A stretch of 64,000 nt of DNA from Lachnospiraceae bacterium (GCA_009780115.1 WRAQ01000004.1:1-64000), one strand, 5' to 3'. Shown: positions 35,811 through 44,141, counted from the stretch's first letter. Translations and numbers: made by a program. Notes: generated by a model from the letters alone, not told the origin.

Positions 35811-38201
35811 ATGGAGCTACTAGAAATTCAAGAAAAGGATGGCAAGATATTTTGCCCTTTAAAAAGTACATGGCTAATCGCAAAACCGGAGGAAAAAGTC
35901 AGGCAAAAGCATATCTCTATCCTTGTTAACAATTATGGGTATTCTCTAGAGCAGATGGCTCAAGAATTACAAGTAAGTAATTCTTCCCGTGGGCAGGGAA
36001 AAGCGCGTGCTGATATTGTCATATGGAAAAGTAAAAAGGATAAGGATGATGGCAAGTCTGCTTTTATTGTTATTGAATGTAAAGCTGAGAATGTTAGATT
36101 ACATATTGAAGATTACTATCAAGGGCTAAATTATGCTTCTTGGGCAAATGCAGAGTTTTTTGTTACAACGAATGAAAAGGAAACTAAATTTTTCAATGTT
36201 GATCCTGCATATCTTCCTGGCAAATTAGAAGAAGTAGTTGCTATTCCAACAGCAAATGATGTTCAAGATGCGAAAAAGATAGAGCAAATTAAAAATCAAA
36301 CAAAAATTTTTACTCGCGAGGAATTTACTAAAACTCTTAGAGCCTGTCATAATATTATCCGAAACAATGACAAGCTCTCACCTGAAGCCGCATTTGACGA
36401 AATAAGTAAACTTCTGTTTATGAAAATACGTTATGAGCGTCAAAGTCTAGGTACTAAAGTATTTACAGAAGCGGCATATATTACCGAAGCAGACAATTTT
36501 GAGAAAAATGTAAGACCTGGCTTGAAAAGGTATTCTGGTTATAATCAATCATATATGCAACATCTTTTTGGAACAACAAAAGAGGAGTTCAAAGAAGATA
36601 ACCTATTTGATGAAAACGACGAGATAAAAATTCGTGAAAACAGTTTTACCCAAATACTAAAGAAGTTAGAAAATTATAATCTATCCGACACACAAGATGA
36701 TGTTAAAGGAATTGCATTTGAAGAATTTTTAGGCACAACATTCAGAGGAGAGCTTGGTCAGTTCTTTACGCCTCGAACTATCGTTGATTTTATGACGGAA
36801 ATACTTGACCCACAGGAAGGAGAAGTAATATGCGACCCAACCTGCGGTTCGGGAGGATTCCTAATTAAAGCATTTGAATATGTACGTGAAAAAATCGAAG
36901 ATAATATCCGCTTTGAGAAGGAACGTATTAGAAACTTTTTGGAGGGAGAAAACTTTGGCAACCTTTCAGAAAATGAGCGGTTAGTCATCAACAAAAAGAT
37001 TGAGCAAATGCAAACTGTCTTAAATCGTGAACTTGATAGCGGAGTATCAGAAAGTCGTATTTATAAATTATCGAGAAACTGTATATATGGCACAGATGCA
37101 AATCCACGCATGGCGCGTACATCTAAAATGAATATGATTATGCATGGTGATGGTCATGGCGGAGTTCATCATCATGATGGTTTGCTTAATGTAAATGGCA
37201 TTTTCGAAGAACGTTTTGACGTGATTCTTACCAATCCACCCTTTGGTCAGAGTGTAGATAGGACTCAATTGATTTCAGATGCAGATAAATTTACAGATGA
37301 GGACATGAAAAAAAAATACAAAGAGAAGTACGGGGAAGCTTATATTGAGGCATTAAAACAAGTCGATGATAATATAGGGAAGACCTTGCTTTCTCTGTAT
37401 GATCTAGGGAAAACTTCGGCGCTTACAGAGGTCTTATTTATGGAGCGTTGCCTTCGACTACTTAAAAAAGGTGGACGAATGGGTATGGTTCTTCCTGAAG
37501 GTGTACTGAATAACAAAAACCTTCAAGCAGTCAGGGAGTATTTTGAAGGAAAAGCAAAGCTAATTTTAATTTGCTCTATACCGCAAGATGTTTTTATTGC
37601 CGCTGGAGCAACTGTCAAGCCAAGTCTTGTATTTATGAGAAGATTTACCGCTGATGAGGAAATGGAATATACAAAGTGTAAAACTGAGGCTTTGTATGAG
37701 GCACGCGAACTGCATAGAGTAGAAATTGATAATTTAGATGTACGAAAAAAAGCATGTATCGAATTAACAGAATCTCTTAAGCAAAACCAAAAAGATATTA
37801 GTGTACTTTTCAACAAAGCTAAGAAAGAGAAGATAAAAAGTATAGAAAAATATGAAAAGCAGATTGCGGCAATAAAACAGCATCAGATAAAAAATAACGC
37901 AGAGAAAATAGTAATTGAAAAAGAACAGAAAAACCTCGAGAAGCTGATCATAGAGGATTCAAAGCCTCTCATCAAAAAGAAGTTTGATTATAACATTCCG
38001 ATTGCCAAAATTGACGATGCCGGAATTACAACAACAGGAACTGCTTCCGCAGGAAATCAACTTCCATCGCTTGTAAATGAGTATCTTCAATATCGCACAG
38101 ATAACAATTTATGGGCAGACCATAAAATTTTTTATTCATATAGTTTAAAGGATAACTCTTACTTCCGAGTATGGAATGGCGAGGAGGTGGAGTTAAAATG
38201 A
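35811..38201 (+). CDS. hsdM: Type I N6-adenine methyltransferase (HsdM) with an HsdR_N-like nuclease domain
   Basis: 796 residues. Residues about 25-140 resemble the HsdR N-terminal PD-(D/E)XK domain: EEKVRQKHISILVNNYGYS, then ARADIVIW (catalytic Asp) and AFIVIECKAE (ExK). The N6_Mtase domain follows: FLGTTFRGELGQFFTPRTIV, SAM site CDPTCGSGGFLIKAF, and the catalytic motif DVILTNPPFGQ. A long coiled coil near residues 640-715 (QKDISVLFNKAKKEKIKSIE) precedes the C-terminus. It overlaps hsdS by ATGA. GGAG lies upstream of the ATG. No separate hsdR helicase-translocase is present in the window. Confidence 0.88.
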   Translation: MELLEIQEKDGKIFCPLKSTWLIAKPEEKVRQKHISILVNNYGYSLEQMAQELQVSNSSRGQGKARADIVIWKSKKDKDDGKSAFIVIECKAENVRLHIEDYYQGLNYASWANAEFFVTTNEKETKFFNVDPAYLPGKLEEVVAIPTANDVQDAKKIEQIKNQTKIFTREEFTKTLRACHNIIRNNDKLSPEAAFDEISKLLFMKIRYERQSLGTKVFTEAAYITEADNFEKNVRPGLKRYSGYNQSYMQHLFGTTKEEFKEDNLFDENDEIKIRENSFTQILKKLENYNLSDTQDDVKGIAFEEFLGTTFRGELGQFFTPRTIVDFMTEILDPQEGEVICDPTCGSGGFLIKAFEYVREKIEDNIRFEKERIRNFLEGENFGNLSENERLVINKKIEQMQTVLNRELDSGVSESRIYKLSRNCIYGTDANPRMARTSKMNMIMHGDGHGGVHHHDGLLNVNGIFEERFDVILTNPPFGQSVDRTQLISDADKFTDEDMKKKYKEKYGEAYIEALKQVDDNIGKTLLSLYDLGKTSALTEVLFMERCLRLLKKGGRMGMVLPEGVLNNKNLQAVREYFEGKAKLILICSIPQDVFIAAGATVKPSLVFMRRFTADEEMEYTKCKTEALYEARELHRVEIDNLDVRKKACIELTESLKQNQKDISVLFNKAKKEKIKSIEKYEKQIAAIKQHQIKNNAEKIVIEKEQKNLEKLIIEDSKPLIKKKFDYNIPIAKIDDAGITTTGTASAGNQLPSLVNEYLQYRTDNNLWADHKIFYSYSLKDNSYFRVWNGEEVELK

Positions 38202-39553
38202 TTGCAGTTAAACAATTTCACAATTTCACCGATTGGAGCGTTGATAAAATATTGTTTTCAAAAGAATTCCAAAGTTGTTTTACTATGGAAACATTGGCTA
38301 ACATTATCAAACCGCGTAGAGAAAGAATAAAGCCACCTGATGTGCCTAAAAACAGAAAAATCGTCTCCAAGATAAGATTCGCTGATGGAAAGGTATCATT
38401 TAATGACCGCGTGATCAAGAATGATATGTATAAATCGTGCATTAATGATTTGCTTGTCTCCAATATAAATTTTGAAAAAGGTGCATTTGCTGTTAATATT
38501 TGGGGAGATGTATATGCTTCTACTGACTATACATCATACATTATAAATTTAGACAAAATCATACCTGAATATCTGCAGGTAACACTTAGATCAAAAACGT
38601 TTTTGCAACATATCGCAAGTGTAAAACCAAAGGGCATGAAAACAAGAGCTAGATACGAATTTATAAGAGATTTTTCAATACCACTTCCATCGATTCTTGA
38701 ACAACAAAAGCTTCTTAACGAGTATAACAGATTATTAAGTGCAACCACATTACTCAAAAATAAAGCGGAAGATGAAATGATATGTCAGCTTATAAATATC
38801 CAAAAAGATGTATCTGCTTATTCAAAACCCACTTTTTCTGAAAAGCGCGAATCATTGCTTAACATAATACATTTTACATCCGCCAATAGATGGGAAGTAG
38901 ATTACATATATAAATCTGGCACGATAGATTCTGTTATTGAAAGTTTTAAACACCCTGCGAAATCAATTGAAAAGTTGCAAAAAGAATCGTTATTTGGCTT
39001 GTCTGTGAAAGCGTCTCCAGAACAAAAGGATGATATGATACCTATGCTTAGAATGGCAAATATAAAAAACGGTGAGATACATTATAATGAGCTAAAATAT
39101 CTTCCATATGAATATGCAGTTACGGATAAGGAATCGGAAAAATGGTTATTACAAAAGGGAGATTTCTTAATTACCAGAACCAATGGCAGCAAGCACCTCG
39201 TTGGAAAAGCAGCGGTTTTTGATTCTAATGATATTTATACATATGCATCATATCTGATTAGATATAGATTTGATACAGAAATAGTCTTACCTGAATATGT
39301 AAGCATCATGTTTATGACACCAATTGTAAGAGAGCAAATCGCCGTACTGAGACGACAAAGCGGTGGTCAATATAACCTAAATAGTGATGAAATTAACTCC
39401 ATCAGAATACCCGTACCTGCCGATATTCAAGTACAGAGGGATATAATTCAACGTTTTCAGGATTCTCTAGCAGAATCAAAAAAGTTCAAAAAACAAGCAA
39501 ACGATACTATAAATAACGCTAATGAATATTTGGAAATATCGCTATATAGGTAA
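38198..39553 (+). CDS. hsdS: Type I specificity subunit (HsdS)
   Basis: About 451 residues from ATG 38198, which follows GAGGAGG and overlaps the hsdM stop. There are two target-recognition halves, each ended by the spacer-helix pattern: LPSILEQQKLLNEYNRLLSA near 170 and IPVPADIQVQRDIIQRFQDS near 415. RRQSGGQYNLNSDEINSIRI in the second half is typical. It gives DNA target specificity to HsdM. The two halves differ, so the site should be asymmetric and bipartite. Confidence 0.88.
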   Translation: MIAVKQFHNFTDWSVDKILFSKEFQSCFTMETLANIIKPRRERIKPPDVPKNRKIVSKIRFADGKVSFNDRVIKNDMYKSCINDLLVSNINFEKGAFAVNIWGDVYASTDYTSYIINLDKIIPEYLQVTLRSKTFLQHIASVKPKGMKTRARYEFIRDFSIPLPSILEQQKLLNEYNRLLSATTLLKNKAEDEMICQLINIQKDVSAYSKPTFSEKRESLLNIIHFTSANRWEVDYIYKSGTIDSVIESFKHPAKSIEKLQKESLFGLSVKASPEQKDDMIPMLRMANIKNGEIHYNELKYLPYEYAVTDKESEKWLLQKGDFLITRTNGSKHLVGKAAVFDSNDIYTYASYLIRYRFDTEIVLPEYVSIMFMTPIVREQIAVLRRQSGGQYNLNSDEINSIRIPVPADIQVQRDIIQRFQDSLAESKKFKKQANDTINNANEYLEISLYR

Positions 39554-39650
39554 GCCGAAATTATGTATCTTAAGCCCGATTTAAATCAGATTCACTACAA
39601 GCTATCCTATGAAAAAGATAGTTATTTTATCTATTTTTTACCAATAATGG

Positions 39651-40589
39651 TTATGATTTATTTCGCTGCTTTTTGCTTTCTTCAATTGATTGTTTTAATT
39701 CTTCAAGCATTTTTATACGCGGTTGATTATCCAAAATGAGGTATGAATATAGGATAAGCTGGTAAACCTCATCATATAAACTTTCCAGTTTCTTGTTTGA
39801 CATTGACACAACTAACTCAATATCAGAATTATTGTGCCTTATGTTTAGATTGTTAAACATGCAAAACAGAATATCCTCTGCTGATTTTTTTAAGCTTTTT
39901 AATTGTTCACGTTTATGCTCAAGGTCATCGGCTAACTTTTTTAAGATTTCGCGTTTTCTTGTTATGTTACCCCTAAGAAGATAGTGATTATACTCAATCG
40001 TTGGCCAAAAAAGGTCTTTTGTAATAATCTCAGCCACAGCAGTTACAGAAGCATTTTTTTCAATAATAATTAGTTTTTCTTCTTCTTCATTTTCATGTAC
40101 CTCAAAATTAAGATGCTCAAGCATTATATTAATATTTTCATCAAGCGTATTAAGCTTGTAATAATCTATCTCAACTTTGTACTTATTAAAACAATACAAT
40201 ATTTCCTTTTGCTTAGTTAGTTTAAATGCAAGAATATTAATATTTAATATGTACTCCAACAGCTCTAAAATCTCGTTAGGATCAAGTATTATTTTAAGGG
40301 GAGATTTATCAAAGATATTTTGAGTTGTACTTTTTGACAATTTTCCTTCAATGTTGATCAGACTAATTTTTGACTTAAATTCATGTAATGACAACAAGCT
40401 TCCTCTTTGTCTCCAATCACAAAAATATAATTCATCTACTAGCTCTTCTAAAGTAGCTTCTGTGCTATTATAAATAGTAATATTTATTTTTCTGCCGATT
40501 TTTTCACGAAAAAGACTATAAATTTTTTGTGTTTCATATTGAATATCGTAATCCGCTTCTGATAATCTTTCAAATATATTGGCTCTCAC
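39651..40589 (-). CDS. Hypothetical protein next to the type I system
   Basis: 312 residues from GTG 40589, chosen because AGGAGG lies 6 bp upstream; the open frame running further would enter the tRNA-Leu gene. No membrane segment. The C-terminal 100 residues are strongly helical (KREILKKLADDLEHKREQLK), suggesting a coiled coil. RANIFERLSEADYDIQYETQ opens the protein. It converges on hsdS and is the gene nearest the intact tRNA-Leu. No family recognised; a defence or regulatory role is inferred only from location. Confidence 0.65.
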   Translation of the reverse strand: MRANIFERLSEADYDIQYETQKIYSLFREKIGRKINITIYNSTEATLEELVDELYFCDWRQRGSLLSLHEFKSKISLINIEGKLSKSTTQNIFDKSPLKIILDPNEILELLEYILNINILAFKLTKQKEILYCFNKYKVEIDYYKLNTLDENINIMLEHLNFEVHENEEEEKLIIIEKNASVTAVAEIITKDLFWPTIEYNHYLLRGNITRKREILKKLADDLEHKREQLKSLKKSAEDILFCMFNNLNIRHNNSDIELVVSMSNKKLESLYDEVYQLILYSYLILDNQPRIKMLEELKQSIEESKKQRNKS

Positions 40590-40694
40590 TTGACCTCCTG
40601 TAATAAAAATATTAAATCTTGGGCATTGTTCAATCACGCACGAGATGAGAAAAAGGCGCAAACTTGAAGTCAAATCCAATCCAGCGCCATCCTC

Positions 40695-40774
40695 TGCGGA
40701 TAACAGGAATCGAACCTGCACGGTCTCCCACTAGATCCTAAGTCTAGCGCGTCTGCCAGTTCCGCCATATCCGC
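40695..40774 (-). tRNA. tRNA-Leu (anticodon UAG), intact, carried by the inner element
   Basis: Eighty nucleotides: acceptor GCGGATA/TATCCGC with discriminator A, D arm GCGGAACTGGCAGACGC, anticodon stem-loop CTAGA-CTTAGGA-TCTAG (anticodon TAG), a leucine-type long variable region TGGGAGACCGT, and T arm GCAGG-TTCGATT-CCTGT. No encoded CCA. It is the only complete leucine tRNA here and the presumed functional replacement for the two split copies. Its anticodon stem-loop is itself the target site of the elements. Confidence 0.97.
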
Positions 40775-40831
40775 GTATCTTAAAGCGATACATTTCACTC
40801 GCCTTAAAAGCTATTTAATTATCAATTCCCC

Positions 40832-40851
40832 TTCACCAAGGTGGCACGAGC
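40832..40851. repeat. Inner-element right arm of the att site
   Basis: TTCACCAAGGTGGCACGAGC directly abuts the tRNA 5' half at 40853 (one T between). Nineteen of its bases are the exact inverse of 27103-27121. Confidence 0.92.
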
Positions 40852-40852
40852 A

Positions 40853-40887
40853 AAGTCTAGCGTGTCTGCCAGTTCCGCCATAACCGC
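40853..40887 (-). pseudogene. tRNA-Leu 5' half with GCGGTTA acceptor (inner attL)
   Basis: Thirty-five bases from the 5' end to the anticodon-loop CTT, then an abrupt change to the element arm. GCGGTTA pairs with TAACCGC of 27055-27102 only. This copy was the tRNA-Leu carried by the outer element. Confidence 0.95.
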
Positions 40888-40944
40888 GTATCTTAAAGCG
40901 ATAAACTTTCTTCGCTTTAAAAGCTATTTAATTATCAATTCCCT

Positions 40945-40964
40945 TTCACCAAGGTGGCACGAGC
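40945..40964. repeat. Outer-element right arm of the att site
   Basis: TTCACCAAGGTGGCACGAGC, identical to the inner right arm and inverted relative to 17226-17240. Confidence 0.92.
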
Positions 40965-40965
40965 A

Positions 40966-41000
40966 AAGTCTAGCGTGTCTGCCAGTTCCGCCATATCCGC
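40966..41000 (-). pseudogene. tRNA-Leu 5' half with GCGGATA acceptor (outer attL, original host gene)
   Basis: Thirty-five bases to the anticodon-loop CTT. GCGGATA pairs with TATCCGC of 17174-17221. It is the outermost copy and therefore the start of the ancestral chromosomal tRNA-Leu. Confidence 0.93.
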
Positions 41001-41156
41001 ATGTTCTTAGTTTTATCACAGTTGCTAAACTTTGTCAAATATTATTTTTTCCCCGTGAATATCCCGGGAGATTTTTTGCTTGTATTAAACTGTAAATTTC
41101 TGCAAATAATAAGTTGAAGAGTTTATAAATCAAAGTTGAAAAGGAGACAAGCAAAA

Positions 41157-41306
41157 ATGATTGAGATAAAAGATAAATACCGCAGTGCTTATGACGATGG
41201 TAATATCCCTGATATTGACTTGCCGCCTATGGACAAGCCTGTTCCGGTTGAACCATTGCCGGAAAAAGAGCGGCCGCGGCATGACGGGCCTGGCGGCGGA
41301 GGTTGA
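41157..41306 (+). CDS. Small proline- and glycine-rich peptide (49 aa)
   Basis: AAGGAGA precedes the ATG. The peptide starts MIEIKDKYRSAYDDGNIPDI and ends RPRHDGPGGGG, with a Pro-rich middle (PPMDKPVPVEPLPEKERP). A strong terminator follows at 41322-41351, so this is a complete single-gene unit. No cysteine, no membrane segment. It is not obviously a modified-peptide precursor, and function is unknown. It lies just outside the outer element. Confidence 0.6.
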   Translation: MIEIKDKYRSAYDDGNIPDIDLPPMDKPVPVEPLPEKERPRHDGPGGGG

Positions 41307-41321
41307 TGAATCCGCTCTCGG

Positions 41322-41351
41322 TGAAAGGGTTTGCTTCAGCAAACCCTTTTC
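41322..41351 (+). terminator. Rho-independent terminator of the 49-aa peptide gene
   Basis: GAAAGGGTTTGC-TTCA-GCAAACCCTTTTC, a near-perfect stem ending in T. It lies 15 bp after the stop codon. Confidence 0.88.
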
Positions 41352-41384
41352 AACGGTAAAGGAAATTGCTCTTGCCAGTGTACA

Positions 41385-43139
41385 TCAATAAACTTGATTT
41401 ACCAAATCTAAGAATTCCTTTTTATATTCATCGTCCAAGCTCATATTGCGCAAAGCTGTACGCACATTAGCTAGACTAGCTTCACCTTGAAATGAACTTT
41501 TGGATGCAATCAATCCAAATTCCGCAACAGCGGCGGCGAATTTCCAGTCATTACCAGGATTTAAGTGGTAGCTTAAGAAGTCAACAGGATACTCCAACTC
41601 GTTTGCAACCGATTCAGCCGGCTTTTTGTACCTGACACTAATTGTAAGCCATTCATTAGTGTATGCCTTTGAAGCGCCGGTATTATTTCGGTTAATACTC
41701 CGGCTTTCATGGTTGGCACCATATTTGAGGTTACTGGTTGTAATACCTGATGATAATAAATTATCCCGCTCAATCGGTTCGTGCAAAATGATTTCGTATA
41801 AAACCGTAACGCTGTGCCCGGCTCCGATTTCGCCGCCATCTTTTTTGTCATCTTTGAAATCCTGCCAGTCCATCCGGCGGTTTTCATATCCGAGCAATCG
41901 ATATTCTTTAACCACGGCTGGGTTAAATTCGACCTGAAATTTGACATCTTTGCAAACAGTTACCAGTGTGGCACTCATTTCTTCAACCAAAACCTTGTAT
42001 CCTTCTCGCTCTGAATCAATAAATGAGTAATTTCCATTGCCATGCAGGGCAAGTGACTTCATTTTATTATCCTTGATATTACCGCTGCCGACACCTAAAA
42101 CGGAGAGAAACACACCGCTGTCTCGTTTTTCGGTTACCAAACCTTCTAACCCCTTTTCCGTGGTAATCCCAACATTTAAGTCGCCATCCGTTGCAAGGAT
42201 GATGCGATTGTTGCCCCCTTCGATAAAATATTTTTCGGCTAAGTTATAAGCTGCGATGATGCCGCCGCTGCCATTGGTGCTGCCTCCGGCAGAAAGGCCG
42301 TTAATTGCGTTCTTAATTTTTCTTCTTTGATTACCGCTCACACCTTCAAGGACAGTTGTGTCAGTACCGGCATAAGTGACAATAGAAACCTTATCTCTTG
42401 CGGTCAGATTCTCTGCCAACATAGTAAAGCATCTTTGTAATAATGGCAATCTGTCATCCGGACTCATTGATCCGGAGACATCAATCAGGAAAATAAGATT
42501 TGAAGGCGGGGCACTGGAATAATCCAAATCCTTAGTTGCCAGTCCAATCATCAAAAGTTCGCTGTCAGGATTCCAAGGACAAGCTGAAATTTCCGTGGTT
42601 ATACCGAAAGGTTCATTGCGTTTTGGTTTATTGAAATCATAAGAAAAATAATTCAACATTTCTTCAATGCGGACTGACCCTTCCGGTAAATGGTTGAGTC
42701 CATATCCGGAGTTGAGCAAACGGCGAAGATTTGCATAAGATGCAGTGTCAATATCAGCGGCAAAAGTTGATAATGGTGCTTGTGAAACTAGCTTAAAACC
42801 GGTTTCATCAAAGTGTTTGTATTCTTCATTATTGGGATGCGGAAATATGACACTGGTGTCATATTTGTAGATTGAATCATAATAATCGCTTTGACCTATT
42901 TCTTCGACTAATAGAGCAAAGGCACAATCTTCGCTTTCATAGATATTGATATCAGCAGGCTCATAAATAATATTGTCACAATAGTCAGGGGCAATTGCTG
43001 GCCCGGAAACATAGCCCTCCACATAGCCGGGGGCAGAGGGTGTACTGCCCGCGCTGTCTTCCGAGCCGCCGCAGCCACTGACGGCAGAAATCATTGAGAT
43101 TAACAAAATAATGGCGATGCCTTTCTTTTTCTTTTTCAT
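41385..43139 (-). CDS. von Willebrand factor type A domain lipoprotein (DUF3520 C-terminus)
   Basis: 584 residues. A lipoprotein signal peptide ends at the lipobox SAVSGCGG (Cys about 23), so the protein is surface-anchored. An N-terminal vWA-associated domain (LSTFAADIDTASYANLRRLL) is followed by the vWA domain with MIDAS motif LIFLIDVSGSMSPDD and TDGDLNVGI, then a DUF3520-like C-terminus. Such proteins bind metal and partner proteins at the surface. It is the last gene of a sigma factor/anti-sigma operon and probably belongs to its regulon. Confidence 0.92.
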   Translation of the reverse strand: MKKKKKGIAIILLISMISAVSGCGGSEDSAGSTPSAPGYVEGYVSGPAIAPDYCDNIIYEPADINIYESEDCAFALLVEEIGQSDYYDSIYKYDTSVIFPHPNNEEYKHFDETGFKLVSQAPLSTFAADIDTASYANLRRLLNSGYGLNHLPEGSVRIEEMLNYFSYDFNKPKRNEPFGITTEISACPWNPDSELLMIGLATKDLDYSSAPPSNLIFLIDVSGSMSPDDRLPLLQRCFTMLAENLTARDKVSIVTYAGTDTTVLEGVSGNQRRKIKNAINGLSAGGSTNGSGGIIAAYNLAEKYFIEGGNNRIILATDGDLNVGITTEKGLEGLVTEKRDSGVFLSVLGVGSGNIKDNKMKSLALHGNGNYSFIDSEREGYKVLVEEMSATLVTVCKDVKFQVEFNPAVVKEYRLLGYENRRMDWQDFKDDKKDGGEIGAGHSVTVLYEIILHEPIERDNLLSSGITTSNLKYGANHESRSINRNNTGASKAYTNEWLTISVRYKKPAESVANELEYPVDFLSYHLNPGNDWKFAAAVAEFGLIASKSSFQGEASLANVRTALRNMSLDDEYKKEFLDLVNQVY

Positions 43140-43159
43140 AATGGTTTCCTCCCTAAAAC

Positions 43160-43212
43160 AAAAATCATTTTATGTTCTTTTATATAGATACGAACGTAAA
43201 ATGATTTTTTTT
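43160..43212 (-). terminator. Hairpin between anti-sigma and vWA genes
   Basis: AAAATCATTTTA pairs with TAAAATGATTTT, extended by GTTC/GAAC, with a short T run on the minus strand. It may reduce read-through into the vWA gene. Confidence 0.6.
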
Positions 43213-43244
43213 GGTTGAAACTAAATAATTTTAAAATATTTTTT

Positions 43245-44141
43245 CTAATCATCCGGCCATATATTCAAAACCGTAAAGCAATATGCTGCCATTTCATAAA
43301 AAGACAAATCCACTTGATAAGTCTCACCGACAATATAATCAAAATTTAAAGTAAAATCATAATTATCAAGGTTTCTAATATAAATATTTATCCCGGTATT
43401 CAAGGTTTCTGATTCATCGGCAATAATTATTGCCTCATAAAACAGTCCGCCATTATAAACTAAATATACTTTTTCCGCAACGATTTCGATTGTCACTTTA
43501 GAGATTTCAATCACTTTCTCATCTGTCATTGTCCGGAAGTATTTCTTCCTTGCTTCTTCCTGGTCAAAAATCGCATCACCGGTTGTTAATGTATTTTGTC
43601 TCGTTAAGGCTTCGTATAATTCAATATTTTCATCTCTAAGGGCACCATCCGCTTCACTTTCCTGGCTTTCTGTAAATGAACTATAGATTACCTCACTCTC
43701 AGGCATCGAGGCTTCACCTGCCACCATAAAATCATCGTCATGCGAAATTTCATCAACAACATCTGCCATATCCACCATCATCGCCAGTTGAGGTGCTGCT
43801 TCTGTTGCCGGGGCAGCGCTATCATTTAAGAAATTATTACCTAAATTCCGATTCCAAAGTAGAACCGGTATAATAATCGCAGCGCAAAGGCACGCAGCAA
43901 GTAAACCGCCGTATCGGCGTACAAAACGGTGGCGGTTTTGGTAGCTGATTGGCGCTAATTTGACCGTTCTCAAGTTTTCGGCTTCGAAATCTTTATTAAT
44001 TGATGTAACAACTTTTTTTTCTTCTGTTTTCGATGCGGCGGTAATTCCGGTTTCAATCCGGCCCCACAAATCGGGGATGCCGTCTTCGGCAAGTTTTTTA
44101 TATTCATCTGTAAGGCTTTTGCTTGCTGGCATTTTACTCAT
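43245..44141 (-). CDS. Membrane anti-sigma-factor-like protein
   Basis: 298 residues. A cytoplasmic N-terminus of about 80 residues (LTDEYKKLAEDGIPDLWGRI) is followed by one membrane helix, YGGLLAACLCAAIIIPVLLW (about 78-97), and an extracytoplasmic acidic region. There is no zinc HxxxCxxC motif. GAGGAGG precedes the ATG, which overlaps the sigma gene stop. The pairing with an ECF sigma factor indicates an anti-sigma role, though the N-terminal domain is not one of the classical types. Confidence 0.78.
   Translation of the reverse strand: MSKMPASKSLTDEYKKLAEDGIPDLWGRIETGITAASKTEEKKVVTSINKDFEAENLRTVKLAPISYQNRHRFVRRYGGLLAACLCAAIIIPVLLWNRNLGNNFLNDSAAPATEAAPQLAMMVDMADVVDEISHDDDFMVAGEASMPESEVIYSSFTESQESEADGALRDENIELYEALTRQNTLTTGDAIFDQEEARKKYFRTMTDEKVIEISKVTIEIVAEKVYLVYNGGLFYEAIIIADESETLNTGINIYIRNLDNYDFTLNFDYIVGETYQVDLSFYEMAAYCFTVLNIWPDD

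Larger units (their letters stand above)
27103..40852 (-). mobile_element. Inner mobile element inserted in the outer element's tRNA-Leu
   Basis: A 13,750-bp element between tRNA-Leu halves 27055-27102 and 40853-40887, with perfect 19-bp inverted arms. It carries an intact tRNA-Leu (40695-40774) whose 5' end lies 77 bp inside its right end. Other genes: Mrr-like nuclease, small protein, RhuM protein, HEPN-type protein, DUF6076 protein, RepA-like ATPase, serine recombinase (frameshifted), and a type I modification system. No tyrosine integrase is visible, so the serine recombinase is the only candidate mobiliser. Confidence 0.9.
40775..40964 (-). repeat. Tandem 113-bp units: arm, leader and tRNA-Leu 5' half
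   Basis: Two leaders of equal length precede tRNA starts at 40774 and 40887. Both contain GGGAATTGATAATTAAATAG and end TATCGCTTTAAGATAC just before the tRNA. An AAAGCGA/TCGCTTT hairpin is shared. Each leader begins at an att arm, so it is the invariant right end of the element family and probably contains the tRNA promoter. Confidence 0.92.
17222..40965 (-). mobile_element. Outer mobile element inserted in a tRNA-Leu anticodon loop (contains the inner element)
   Basis: Bounded by tRNA-Leu halves at 17174-17221 (3' half) and 40966-41000 (5' half), whose acceptor strands pair. Its own DNA is 17222-27102 plus 40853-40965, about 10 kb; the rest is the inner element. Ends carry GTGCCACCTTGGTGA (17226-17240) and TTCACCAAGGTGGCACGAGC (40945-40964) as inverted arms. 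Just inside the right end it carried a replacement tRNA-Leu, now split at 40853-40887/27055-27102. Cargo: nuclease-helicase, RhuM protein, ImmA/IrrE regulator and partner. Its serine recombinase is a remnant at 25204-26105. Confidence 0.88.

Noticed and set aside
17174..40774. Simple tandem islands at the 3' end of one tRNA-Leu
   Set aside because: That model explains the 3' halves but not the two 5' halves next to arm sequences, nor the acceptor-stem pairing of the halves; nesting explains all.
40775..41000. The tRNA 5' halves as a cluster of functional tRNA-Leu genes
   Set aside because: Both lose similarity at the anticodon loop and continue into the element arm, so no T arm or 3' acceptor strand exists.
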